Source of the DNA: Lachnospiraceae bacterium
Lineage (GTDB): Bacteria; Bacillota; Clostridia; Lachnospirales; Lachnospiraceae
Reading direction: 5' to 3'
Length of the DNA: 45,973 nucleotides
Assembly (NCBI GenBank): GCA_016281275.1
Contig: JAEEIH010000152.1
Location: 1 to 45,973 of the forward strand
The notes under the pieces were generated by a model. That model was not told where the DNA came from, searched no databases, and worked only from the letters and a program-made list of their open reading frames with translations. Positions 25,940 to 34,859 of this stretch are shown here, piece by piece. A program made the translations under genes and the position numbers. Every line of letters begins with the position of its first letter. The stretch's first letter is position 1.

Positions 25940-27028
25940 TCAGCCGAGAGCTTCCTTCAGTACTTCAAGATTGTTCTGCATGATGGAAAGGTAATTTGCT
26001 CCGCCCTCGATATCTTTTGCCGTGACTGATTGAAGCGAATCAAGGGCAAGGATCTTTCGGTCCTTTGATCCGGAGTTGTCTATGATGGTCTTTGCAATTT
26101 TTTGATCGGATTTTTCGATCGTAAGAACAGTGCCGAGTGAAAGCTCATCTACCTTTCCGGCAAGGAATGAGATCGTTTCGAAGCTGGCTTCGGTTTCTGC
26201 CGAGCATCCGACGAACGCCGCATAATAATCCAGTCCGTAGTCGTCAACAAGGTAACGGAACGGGAAACGGTCGCCAAAAAGAAGAGTCTTTACGGAAGCG
26301 CCTTCAACGGCTTTTTTGTAATCATCGTCAAGCTTTTCAAGTTTTTCGGAATATGCGTCGGCATTCTTTTTATATACTGAAGCGTTTGAAGGATCAAGCT
26401 TCTGAAGAGACTCGGAAATAGCGTTCACAAGTGTTTTTGCATTCCTGAGCGAGAGCCATACATGTTCGTCGTACTCTATCTCGCCTTCCTCATGATGATG
26501 CTCGTGTTCGTGGTCGTGATCCGCGTCCTCATGGTCGTGCTCGTGATCCGCGTCCTCATGGTCGTGATCTACGTCCTCGTGGTCATGGTCGTGATCGTGG
26601 TCGTGTTCGGACTCCTGCATTCCTTCAACTGTTTCTTCCTTTTTTACCGAGTCTCCGAGGACATCGAGCAGATCGATGATCTGCATGTTTTTGTTTTCTG
26701 CACCTTTGAGAGCGTCGCTGACCCATTTGTCGGATTCGCCGCCGACATAGATAAACAGGTCGCAGGTCGAAATTTTCAGGATGTCGTTCGCTGTCGGCTG
26801 ATAACTGTGAAGATCAACGCCACTGTCGAGCAGAAGGGTAACATCCGCCTTTGCGGGGGTGTCTCCGAGTATGTTCTTAACCCAGTCGTATTCGGGGAAG
26901 ATGGTGGTGATTATTTTCAGATCGTTTTTGTCCGTCCCCGCAGCCGTGCCTGCGGTACATCCGGACAAGCATCCCATAATATAGATGAGTGTTACAAAAG
27001 AAATAAGTGTTTTTTTAAGTTTTGACAT
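25940..27028 (-). CDS. Zinc/metal ABC transporter substrate-binding lipoprotein (ZnuA/AdcA-like) with His/Asp-rich loop
   Basis: MGCLSGCTAG lipobox; TIFPEYDWVKNILGD; LLDSGVDLHSYQPTANDILKI; HDHDHDHDHEDVDHDHED... loop; YDEHVWLSLRNAK. ATG 27028 with RBS preferred over the longer ORF. Confidence 0.93.
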   Translation of the reverse strand: MSKLKKTLISFVTLIYIMGCLSGCTAGTAAGTDKNDLKIITTIFPEYDWVKNILGDTPAKADVTLLLDSGVDLHSYQPTANDILKISTCDLFIYVGGESDKWVSDALKGAENKNMQIIDLLDVLGDSVKKEETVEGMQESEHDHDHDHDHEDVDHDHEDADHEHDHEDADHDHEHEHHHEEGEIEYDEHVWLSLRNAKTLVNAISESLQKLDPSNASVYKKNADAYSEKLEKLDDDYKKAVEGASVKTLLFGDRFPFRYLVDDYGLDYYAAFVGCSAETEASFETISFLAGKVDELSLGTVLTIEKSDQKIAKTIIDNSGSKDRKILALDSLQSVTAKDIEGGANYLSIMQNNLEVLKEALG

Positions 27029-27080
27029 TATAAACTCCTCTTTATCCTCTTTAGCAGCTGTCTTTTGCTGCCGATTTCTT

Positions 27081-27114
27081 GCCTGTTGCAATTCCCGAAG
27101 GGAATGCAACAGGC
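27081..27114 (-). promoter_or_regulatory. Leader hairpin in 5' UTR of the metal-binding lipoprotein gene
   Basis: gcctgttgca-a-ttccc-gaa-gggaa-tgcaacaggc: 15 paired bases with a single bulged base and a triloop. Confidence 0.6.
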
Positions 27115-27179
27115 ATTTGGGTCTAACACAAGACTGTGTATCAGGCATTAAAAATGTATTTGCTCGCGAACAATTTTAC

Positions 27180-27240
27180 ATTATATGCTCGGTTTTTTAT
27201 TTGTCAAGCAATTTGCAACAGAATTGCAAATCATTTGCAA
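27180..27240 (-). promoter_or_regulatory. Consensus promoter with Fur-family (Zur-like) palindrome upstream
   Basis: Minus strand: TTGCAAATgATTTGCAA (27224-27240), a further TTGCAAAT half-site, then TTGACA (27202-27207), 16 nt, TATAAT (27180-27185). Confidence 0.65.
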
Positions 27241-27273
27241 GAATAATTGTTTTCAAGTACGTATATAAAGTGG

Positions 27274-27279
27274 TATAAT
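27274..27279 (+). promoter_or_regulatory. Candidate -10 element (TATAAT) of divergent DUF2156 gene
   Basis: TATAAT at 27274-27279 with a TTTTCA-like -35 18 nt upstream. Confidence 0.4.
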
Positions 27280-27356
27280 AAACAATGATTAGGGTTCTTA
27301 CGATTTTGTAATATATTACGGGTGAAGAATCAGAGTCGGAAATTCAGGGGGGGACA

Positions 27357-28304
27357 ATGAAAGAATTTAATACGGCTAAGGAATTCAGGTGGGTTACGCC
27401 TGAGGACAGAACAACGATTGACAGTTTTATGATGAAGTACGGGGGAGGTTCGTGTCAGCATTCATTTATTGCAATGTACGGGATGAGAGGCAAGTACGGG
27501 GACAAATATCTTATCGATGAAGACGTTCTTTATGTGCTGCGAACCGGTCTTTCGTCCGAAAAGGAAACGGCGTTTCTTATACCGATGGGTGAGTCGTGCT
27601 TGAGCGATGACGGACTTAAGGACGCAGTCGAAAAAACCGCATCTTATGCTCATAAAACCGGAACAAAGCTTGTTTTTAACACACTTGAAGAAAAAGCAAT
27701 GAAGAGGATAACGGATCTTTTTCCGGGACGTTTTTCCGTGGAAGAGGTCAGGGACAGCTTCGAGTACATTCACACCTATGAGGGTCTTGTAAATATGGAA
27801 GGCTCCAAATATGCGCGTCGCAGACAGGATATGAATTCGTTTAACAAGAATTACGGTGATGCGACACGGATAAAGATCATCGACGAGGGAGACATAGAGG
27901 AACTCAAAAGCTTCCAGACAGCCTGGAATGATGATTTCAGAGAATATTGCAAGGCAACCGGAAAGAAGATTATCGATCATGAGCACGAGGGGATTATGAA
28001 CACCTTCGCTCACTACGGTGAGCTACCGCTCAGTGGGATTGTGCTCAGGATAAACGGTGAGATCAAAGGCTACGCGTACGGTACGGTTATCTCGGACAAT
28101 GTGTATGATGTCCTTATAGAAAAAGGCGACAGAAATATCAAGGACATTTACCGTCCGCTTAACCGTGAACTTGTGAGGATGTGCGCGGTCGGACACAAAT
28201 ATATCAACAGAGAAGAGGATTGCGGCGACCCGGGGTTAAGAGCTTCAAAAATGTCGCTTGTACCTGAATTTTTCTTAAAGAAATATGTGGTGAGAGAGGT
28301 TTAA
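27357..28304 (+). CDS. DUF2156-family (phosphatidylglycerol lysyltransferase C-terminal-like/GNAT fold) protein
   Basis: F..ITPEDR-like start, DFREYCKATGKKIIDHEHEGI..., SGIVLRINGEIKGYAYGTVISDNVYDVLIEKGDRNIKDIYRPLNRELV. Confidence 0.8.
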   Translation: MKEFNTAKEFRWVTPEDRTTIDSFMMKYGGGSCQHSFIAMYGMRGKYGDKYLIDEDVLYVLRTGLSSEKETAFLIPMGESCLSDDGLKDAVEKTASYAHKTGTKLVFNTLEEKAMKRITDLFPGRFSVEEVRDSFEYIHTYEGLVNMEGSKYARRRQDMNSFNKNYGDATRIKIIDEGDIEELKSFQTAWNDDFREYCKATGKKIIDHEHEGIMNTFAHYGELPLSGIVLRINGEIKGYAYGTVISDNVYDVLIEKGDRNIKDIYRPLNRELVRMCAVGHKYINREEDCGDPGLRASKMSLVPEFFLKKYVVREV

Positions 28305-28307
28305 GAG

Positions 28308-29252
28308 TTGAACAAGATCGAGGCAAGAATCCTTCTTGTGATAATCACATTTTTTGCATCGGTTCAGTATGCATTTATCGGGGCAATCGGGGAAGAATAT
28401 TCGCCGTTTGGTTTTTCATGCCTGTCAAATTTAATCGGGCTCTTTTTGATGTGTTTTGTTTTCGGAAGTACCATAATAAGTGAATTTTACAGATACACGA
28501 AGAAAGTCTTGCTGCAGAGCCTTTTGCTCGCGGTTGAGCTTACGGGCTTTAATGTTTTTATGCTTATCGGTGCTTCGGATGAAGCTCCGACTGTCAGTGC
28601 AGGCATTCTTTCGTCGTTCTTCATATTTATTCCGGTTGTTACGTTCTTTATCAGATTTGAGAAACCGAAAATCAATATCATAATCGCTTCTGTCGTAGCG
28701 ATTTTGGGAGTTCTCCTCGTAAGCGAATTTGATGTGACGGAGCCGTGGAGCATGAGTACCCTGGCACTTATAGCGGCGGATATATGCTTCGCCCTCTATA
28801 CAGTCACCGTCGGCAAGCTTTCTACAGGTGTGAGTCCGACATTCCTTGCGATAGGTCAGCTTTTCTGGTGCGTATTGCTGACGGGAGTGCTGTGGGTCGG
28901 CGAAGTGTCGTTTCTCGGCGGATCCTTTGAGATACCTGACAGTCCGGCGTTTGTCATCGCCGTGTGCTTTGTGGGAATATTCCTTAAGGGAATATACACA
29001 TTATCACAGATAAATGCCCAACGTTTTGTTACGCCGATAGAAACTTCTTTGATATTTGCGTCTGAAATACTTATGACGATGTTTGTCTCACCGTTTCTTA
29101 GTTTGTTCATGGGCACGCAGCCCGAGGTGATATCGCTTAAAAGAGTGGCGGGAGCTTTGCTCGTCATCGTTGGGATACTTGCGGCAGATGACAATCTGTA
29201 CAATAAACTGAAAAGAAATATAAAAAGGGTAAAAGGAGGAAGAACATCATGA
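28308..29252 (+). CDS. EamA/DMT-superfamily membrane transporter
   Basis: About 10 TM segments, VVAILGVLLVSEF and VAGALLVIVGILAAD repeats of EamA; TTG start. Confidence 0.85.
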   Translation: MNKIEARILLVIITFFASVQYAFIGAIGEEYSPFGFSCLSNLIGLFLMCFVFGSTIISEFYRYTKKVLLQSLLLAVELTGFNVFMLIGASDEAPTVSAGILSSFFIFIPVVTFFIRFEKPKINIIIASVVAILGVLLVSEFDVTEPWSMSTLALIAADICFALYTVTVGKLSTGVSPTFLAIGQLFWCVLLTGVLWVGEVSFLGGSFEIPDSPAFVIAVCFVGIFLKGIYTLSQINAQRFVTPIETSLIFASEILMTMFVSPFLSLFMGTQPEVISLKRVAGALLVIVGILAADDNLYNKLKRNIKRVKGGRTS

Positions 29253-30148
29253 GAAACGGAGTAAGGGTGCTTGCCATCATCGGTGTATGTATGCTAGCAT
29301 TCGTTGTACTTGATCTGCCTGTACGTTTTTCTAATTTCGTGGATGTTGCGCCTTATCTGGGAATTAAAAATGCGGTTGCGCCGGCAACGGGGCTTCTTAT
29401 GGGACCGTGGGGTGTTGTTGGCTCGATACTCGGCGCGTTTGTTTGCGGATTGATCGGAAGAGTCGAGATCGGGCTGATCGTGTTCGAAGTGATCTCGATG
29501 CTGATCGAGGGTGTGGCGATGTGGTTTTTATGGCATTTGTTTACGCCGAATCACAAGGTGCGTTTCAAGAAAGTATCGGATCTGCTTAGGTATTGTGTGA
29601 TCGTTGTTGTTGTCTCTGCCGCAAGTGGAGCGCTCAGCTTTGCGTTTATTGACGGAGGTGCGTTTGTCTCCGTATTCCTGATGCATTGTATTTCTGCTAT
29701 ACTCTTAGGCATTCCGACCGTGATCATATACAGCGGTATCATGTGTCAGCCGCCGATCATTCCCGCATGGTATACGAGACTTCATGACATTGAGGCTGAT
29801 GTGGATCCGTCTGACGAAAGTTTTCTTGAGCTTAACGACAGGGTAGAAGAACTCACAAGCAGTCTGGGTCTTTCGAAGAAGAGAAATTTTGAAATCCTTA
29901 ATACGATAGAAGAAGTCTACCTGCGCATCAGAACGCATGAACCGGAGGCAATCGTGCACATCATCATTGATGTTGAGGAGGCTTTGTCAATAACCTTCAT
30001 ATACAAAGGAGAAAAGTGCAATCCGCTCAGGATACTTGCGGAAGAAGATCTGGTTGCTCTTATCGGACTTAAGCTCATTGAGCACAGGGCTATAAGAACC
30101 GGATATAAATATGTTGCTCAGACCAATCAGGTACTTATTGTTCTTTGA
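29249..30148 (+). CDS. Polytopic membrane protein with C-terminal degenerate RsbW/HATPase_c_2-like domain
   Basis: About 6 N-terminal TMs, then FEILNTIEEVYLRI...IIIDVEEALSITFIYKGEKCNPL...LIGLKLIEHRAIRTGYKYVAQTNQVLIVL, which follows the RsbW-like layout without canonical N/D residues. ATGA overlap with the upstream gene. Confidence 0.6.
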   Translation: MRNGVRVLAIIGVCMLAFVVLDLPVRFSNFVDVAPYLGIKNAVAPATGLLMGPWGVVGSILGAFVCGLIGRVEIGLIVFEVISMLIEGVAMWFLWHLFTPNHKVRFKKVSDLLRYCVIVVVVSAASGALSFAFIDGGAFVSVFLMHCISAILLGIPTVIIYSGIMCQPPIIPAWYTRLHDIEADVDPSDESFLELNDRVEELTSSLGLSKKRNFEILNTIEEVYLRIRTHEPEAIVHIIIDVEEALSITFIYKGEKCNPLRILAEEDLVALIGLKLIEHRAIRTGYKYVAQTNQVLIVL

Positions 30149-30195
30149 TGATATCATGATCATTACACAGGTGATGCTTTGGGCAAGGAGGAATT

Positions 30196-32238
30196 GTGAA
30201 ACCGAAAAGAACATCGATAAAGAAACAAATCAGACGTCTTATCATATTTACCGCTGTATCTGCTCTCATATTTACGAGTGTGAGCGGTATTTTAAGCATG
30301 TATTCCATCAAGGAGGACAGTGCCACATCGCTGACCGACCAGCTCAGAGAGACTGTCGACAGTGTTGTTGACGGTAAGGCGAGCCTTGCGGATTCCAGGC
30401 TCGGCGTCTATGCCGATTACATCACGACTCTTTCGGAAGTGATCACGGCCATGTATGACGATCCGGGGAATTATGTAGCCAGGGAAGTGCTTCCGCCCGA
30501 CGCGTCAAAAGAAAACATTTTGTCGATGCAGAGATATTTTACTTCGAAAAATGTCAAAAGGGATGATGTTCTCGAGGATCTGTGTCTGTTTGGAAACCTT
30601 GAAGAACTTTGGATTCCGATAATCTCAGAGCATGAGTCTGTCGTTACAAACATTTACCTTGCAACGGACGAGCTGATGGTCTGCTGTGACAGAAATGCAA
30701 ATCTCGCCGAACTCGATCCCGACGGGGAATCGTATTATGATTACCGTGAGATGGAATGGTACAAAAATGCCATGGAAGGCGACGGAAAAGCAAACTTCTT
30801 AAAGAGTTACCTGGATTCCTACGGACGCGGTCTCATGACAAGTTGCAGTGCCCCGTTTTACAAGGATGGGAAACGAATCGGCGTTATCAGCATGGATATT
30901 CTTACGAGCGACCTCAATGCCGGGATCATCGACGTAAGCCTCGGTGAGGGTTCGTATGCATTCCTTGTCGACGGTGACGGTGATATTATCGCTTCACCTT
31001 ACATGGACAGAAAATCGGACAAATTTGTGAATATCGTCAAAACAAGGCTTGTCGAAAGTGAGATTTCCGATAATATTCTCGGCGGAAAACGCGGTGTGGT
31101 TAGAGGTGCGGATGAGAAGTATTATGCATATGCACCGATCGAATCGACGGGATGGGAGCTTGTCATCAGCATTCCCGAATCGCAGATCCTCCAACCCATT
31201 AATCAGATGAACAATCAGATAAGATTTACGATCATTATCTTTATTGCGATCTTTATCATCGTGGGCATGGTAGTGATGATACTTGCTTCGCGTCTCTCCA
31301 ACCTTTTCACAGAGCCTATTATTGCGCTCGAGAAGGATGTGGAGGTTATATCGGGCGGAAATCTCCGGCATAAAGCGGTGGTACGTGCGAACAATGAACT
31401 CGGAGATCTTGCGCATTGCGTTAATTCCATGGCGGTTTCTCTTGACAATTACATTAACGATCTGACGAGGATCACCGCGGAAAAGGAAAGGATCGGTGCG
31501 GAACTTGATGTTGCGACACACATCCAGTCATCGATGCTTCCATGTATTTTCCCCGCTTTCCCCGATCGAAAAGAATTTGATGTGTTCGCCTCCATGACAC
31601 CCGCAAAGGAGGTTGGCGGCGATTTCTACGATTTCTTCATGGTTGATGATTCACACGTTGCTTTCGTTGTGGCTGACGTTTCCGGAAAAGGAGTTCCCGC
31701 AGCGCTGTTTATGGTCATCGGTAAAACTCTTATCAAAGACCACACGGTTCCCGGCGCGGATCTCGAGACTGTTTTCATGGAGGTAAACAATATCCTTTGC
31801 GAGAGCAACAGTGAAAATATGTTCATCACCGCATTTGAATGCGTACTCGACCTTGTAACGGGAGAGCTGCGTTTTATAAATGCAGGTCATGAGACACCGT
31901 TCATTTACAGGAAGGGCGGCAGATTTGAAGAATTCCGGGTTAAGTCGGGATTTGTCCTTGCCGGTATGGAGGACATGGTTTATAAGGGTGGCTCGCTCAT
32001 GCTCGAGCCCGGTGACAAGCTGTTCCAGTACACGGATGGCGTTACCGAGGCTACAAATGCGGAGAACGAGCTTTATGGTATGGAGCGTCTTGCAAATATT
32101 CTCGGTGAAGTCGGGGAGAAGAATCCCAACGAAATCCTGCCTGCCGTCAAGGCAGACATCGATGCGTTTGTTAAGGACGCGCCTCAGTTTGATGACATCA
32201 CCATGCTCTGCCTTGAATACAGAGAAAGAATGGTCTAG
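30196..32238 (+). CDS. Cache-HAMP-PP2C (SpoIIE/RsbU-type) serine phosphatase
   Basis: GTG start with AAGGAGG; extracytoplasmic Cache (WYKNAMEGDGKANFLKSYLDSYGRGLMTSCSAPFY); HAMP; VGGDFYDFFMVDDSHVAFVVADVSGKGVPAALFM; DDITMLCL. Confidence 0.92.
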   Translation: MKPKRTSIKKQIRRLIIFTAVSALIFTSVSGILSMYSIKEDSATSLTDQLRETVDSVVDGKASLADSRLGVYADYITTLSEVITAMYDDPGNYVAREVLPPDASKENILSMQRYFTSKNVKRDDVLEDLCLFGNLEELWIPIISEHESVVTNIYLATDELMVCCDRNANLAELDPDGESYYDYREMEWYKNAMEGDGKANFLKSYLDSYGRGLMTSCSAPFYKDGKRIGVISMDILTSDLNAGIIDVSLGEGSYAFLVDGDGDIIASPYMDRKSDKFVNIVKTRLVESEISDNILGGKRGVVRGADEKYYAYAPIESTGWELVISIPESQILQPINQMNNQIRFTIIIFIAIFIIVGMVVMILASRLSNLFTEPIIALEKDVEVISGGNLRHKAVVRANNELGDLAHCVNSMAVSLDNYINDLTRITAEKERIGAELDVATHIQSSMLPCIFPAFPDRKEFDVFASMTPAKEVGGDFYDFFMVDDSHVAFVVADVSGKGVPAALFMVIGKTLIKDHTVPGADLETVFMEVNNILCESNSENMFITAFECVLDLVTGELRFINAGHETPFIYRKGGRFEEFRVKSGFVLAGMEDMVYKGGSLMLEPGDKLFQYTDGVTEATNAENELYGMERLANILGEVGEKNPNEILPAVKADIDAFVKDAPQFDDITMLCLEYRERMV

Positions 32239-32268
32239 TACATTGATATGCTCAAAGGAGGTGCTGAT

Positions 32269-32829
32269 ATGTTTGTTTACATGCTTTTGTGTGATGGCTT
32301 TGAGGAGTCGGAAGCCGTTGTGACTGCCGATATTCTTGCAAGAGGAGGGATCAATGTTAAATTTGTTTCTCCTTATGATAAATTCAAGGCTGTCGGATCT
32401 CATGGTTTTGTCATTGATATAAATGACAGGTTCAACAACCCCGATTATTACGATCACCGTTTTGATGATGCGGATGCGGTAATTCTTCCCGGAGGAAAGA
32501 TCGGAACGGAAAATCTCAGACTGAGCATGGCTGTCAAGGCGATGGTAAGAGAGTATTGCGACTCCGGTAAGATTGTTGCGGCTATCTGCGCGGCTCCCAT
32601 AGTTCTCGGAGCGGCGGGCATTCTGCTCGGAAGGAAATACACATGCTACCCGGGATTCGAAAAGAGCATCAAAAATGCGGAATATACGGGAACTCCGTTT
32701 GAGATCGACGGTAATATCGTGACCGGTCGTTCGATGGGATGCTCGCTCGAATTCGGGCTTGCGCTTCTTGAAAAGCTTAAAGACAAGGAAACTGCCACCA
32801 ATGTTGAGATGGCGCTTGAAATGCCCTGA
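32269..32829 (+). CDS. DJ-1/PfpI-family protein
   Basis: MFVYMLLCDGFEESEAVVTADILARGGINVKFVS; AICAAPIVLGAAGIL nucleophile elbow; AAAGGAGG RBS before ATG 32269. Confidence 0.92.
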   Translation: MFVYMLLCDGFEESEAVVTADILARGGINVKFVSPYDKFKAVGSHGFVIDINDRFNNPDYYDHRFDDADAVILPGGKIGTENLRLSMAVKAMVREYCDSGKIVAAICAAPIVLGAAGILLGRKYTCYPGFEKSIKNAEYTGTPFEIDGNIVTGRSMGCSLEFGLALLEKLKDKETATNVEMALEMP

Positions 32830-32844
32830 TGATTTTTACTGCGC

Positions 32845-32895
32845 TTGACATCGGTCATACGGCATGATATACTTCAAGTCACGAACAGACGTTCG
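32845..32895 (+). promoter_or_regulatory. Promoter with LexA (Gram-positive SOS) box
   Basis: TTGACA (32845-32850), 17 nt, TATACT (32868-32873), then CGAACAGACGTTCG (32882-32895), matching CGAACNNNNGTTCG. Confidence 0.85.
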
Positions 32896-32932
32896 CGTCT
32901 TGTTTGAATTCATCATTTCCGGGTGTGAGCAG

Positions 32933-34597
32933 ATGTCAGAGCAGGATGAACGCGCAAGGATTTATGTCGCGATTGACCTTAAGTCTTTTTATGCTTCCGT
33001 CGAATGTGTCGACAGAGGTCTTGATCCGCTTGCGGTAAATCTTGTTGTTGCAGATCCGGAACGTACGGAAAAGACGATATGTCTCGCCGTGTCGCCCTCA
33101 CTGAAGGCGTACGGTATTTCCGGAAGGGCGAGACTTTTTGAGGTTGTCGAAAAAGTAAAGATGATAAATGCCCGGCGTCGTGCGAATGCGCCCGACAAAA
33201 CTCTCAGGGGCAGCTCGGTCTTTGACGCGGAACTGAAAGCCGACGCGACGCTTGCGGTAGATTATATTGTCGCGCCTCCCAGAATGGGGAGATATGTTGA
33301 GATGAGCCGCGCTATCTGCGGCATTTATAGGCGGTTTATTTCGCCCGAGGACATACACGTCTATTCCGTGGACGAGATCTTTGCGGATGTGACGGATTAT
33401 CTTAAATTCTATGGGGTCACCGCGCGGGAACTTACCATGCGGATGATCCGGGCGGTCCTCAGTGAAACCGGTATCACGGCGACGGCGGGGATCGGTTCCA
33501 ACATGTTCCTTTGCAAGATTGCCATGGATATAGTTGCAAAGCACATGGAGCCGGACGCCGATGGCGTGCGGCTTGCGGAGCTTGATGAGATGAGCTTTCG
33601 AAGGACCCTTTGGACTCATAAGCCCATCACCGATTTTTGGATGATAGGGCACGGTATTGCGCGACGTCTCGAAAAGCTCGGAATTTACACAATGGGCGAC
33701 ATAGCGAGGTGTTCGATCGGAGCTCCCGGAGAATTCTACAACGAGGAGCTCCTTTACAAGACCTTCGGCGTTAACGCGCAGCTTCTGATAGATCACGCAT
33801 GGGGGTACGAACCATGCACCATCGCCGCAGTCAAGGCCTGCAAGCCGAAATCGAGGAGCTTAAGCTCCGGGCAGGTGCTTAAAGAGCCTTATCCTTTTGA
33901 AAAGGCAAGAACAGTCATGAGAGAGATGGCTGACAAGCTTGTGCTCGAGCTTGTTGAAAAAGGCTTTGAGACCGATAGGATGGTCATTGACATCGGTTAT
34001 GATACCGAGAATGTCACATCGCAAAGCGCGGGGTACAGAGGCGAACTTGTGAGAGACCATTACGGTCGTCTTACCCCGGCACCCTCGCACGGAACAGTTG
34101 CGCTCGGCTTTTATACATGCTCGTCGCGGTTAATTTGCGACGCAGTGATCGAACTGTTTGACAGGATCGCAAATAAATCTCTCACTGTACGCAGGATGAA
34201 CGTCTCAGCCGGTGACCTTCTTGAATTTTCGGCGGAAGCGAAGAATACGGCAAAATCCGAAGAAGATGATGAATCGCCGTATCCGGAAGGCACTGAAGAG
34301 CAGGGCGAAACCGTGGGCTCAAATGAGACGGAAGCGTCGCGAAAAAATAAGCCGCCGGACGGTTCCTACGAGCAAATGAGCTTTTTTGACATACTGATTG
34401 CGGATGATGAAAAAGCAAAACGGGAGGAAAATACCTGGCGGGAAAAGGAAGCGCGTGAGAGAGAATACAGCCTTGAGAAGGCTGTTGTGTGGCTTCGGAA
34501 GCGCTACGGCAAAAATGCGGTCCTTAAAGGAATGAACCTTGAGGAGGGAGCGACCGCCATCGAAAGAAACGGACAGATCGGCGGGCACAAGGCATAA
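32933..34597 (+). CDS. Y-family (UmuC/DinB-like) translesion DNA polymerase
   Basis: IYVAIDLKSFYASVECVDRGLDPLAVNLVVAD; YSVDEIFADVTDYL; ITATAGIGSNMFLCKIAMDIVAKHM. Confidence 0.93.
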   Translation: MSEQDERARIYVAIDLKSFYASVECVDRGLDPLAVNLVVADPERTEKTICLAVSPSLKAYGISGRARLFEVVEKVKMINARRRANAPDKTLRGSSVFDAELKADATLAVDYIVAPPRMGRYVEMSRAICGIYRRFISPEDIHVYSVDEIFADVTDYLKFYGVTARELTMRMIRAVLSETGITATAGIGSNMFLCKIAMDIVAKHMEPDADGVRLAELDEMSFRRTLWTHKPITDFWMIGHGIARRLEKLGIYTMGDIARCSIGAPGEFYNEELLYKTFGVNAQLLIDHAWGYEPCTIAAVKACKPKSRSLSSGQVLKEPYPFEKARTVMREMADKLVLELVEKGFETDRMVIDIGYDTENVTSQSAGYRGELVRDHYGRLTPAPSHGTVALGFYTCSSRLICDAVIELFDRIANKSLTVRRMNVSAGDLLEFSAEAKNTAKSEEDDESPYPEGTEEQGETVGSNETEASRKNKPPDGSYEQMSFFDILIADDEKAKREENTWREKEAREREYSLEKAVVWLRKRYGKNAVLKGMNLEEGATAIERNGQIGGHKA

Positions 34598-34857
34598 TGA
34601 TCCGGTTTTTTATGAAAGAAAAAGACCCACACGAATATGACGATATGCTGAATCTGCCATATCCTTATCCGAGTGCGCACAAAAGAATGGATCTTATTCA
34701 CAGGGCGAACCAGTTCGCCCCTTTTGCGGGTGTGGGTCATCTTGATTCGCATGACGGCATGGAGCTGTCCGAAACCGAAGTAAAAGAGAAACCCGATACA
34801 TGGTCATGTGTTGGGCGAGAAAACGGCAGTGCAGAAACGCTGCCCAAGAGGAGGTAA
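34597..34857 (+). CDS. YolD-like small protein
   Basis: YDDMLNLPYPYPSAHKRMDLIHRANQFAPFAGV follows the YolD-like N-terminal pattern; TAATG overlap with the polymerase gene. Confidence 0.7.
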   Translation: MIRFFMKEKDPHEYDDMLNLPYPYPSAHKRMDLIHRANQFAPFAGVGHLDSHDGMELSETEVKEKPDTWSCVGRENGSAETLPKRR

Positions 34858-34859
34858 TT

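Noticed and set aside
26462-27025. 187-aa plus-strand ORF with Val/Leu-rich repeats
   Set aside because: Antisense of the His/Asp-rich loop of the metal SBP; hydrophobicity is a by-product of GAT/CAC repeats.
27308-27319. GTAATATATTAC palindrome upstream of the DUF2156 gene as a second operator
   Set aside because: AT-rich 12-bp palindrome of the kind expected by chance; no second copy or promoter overlap found to support it.
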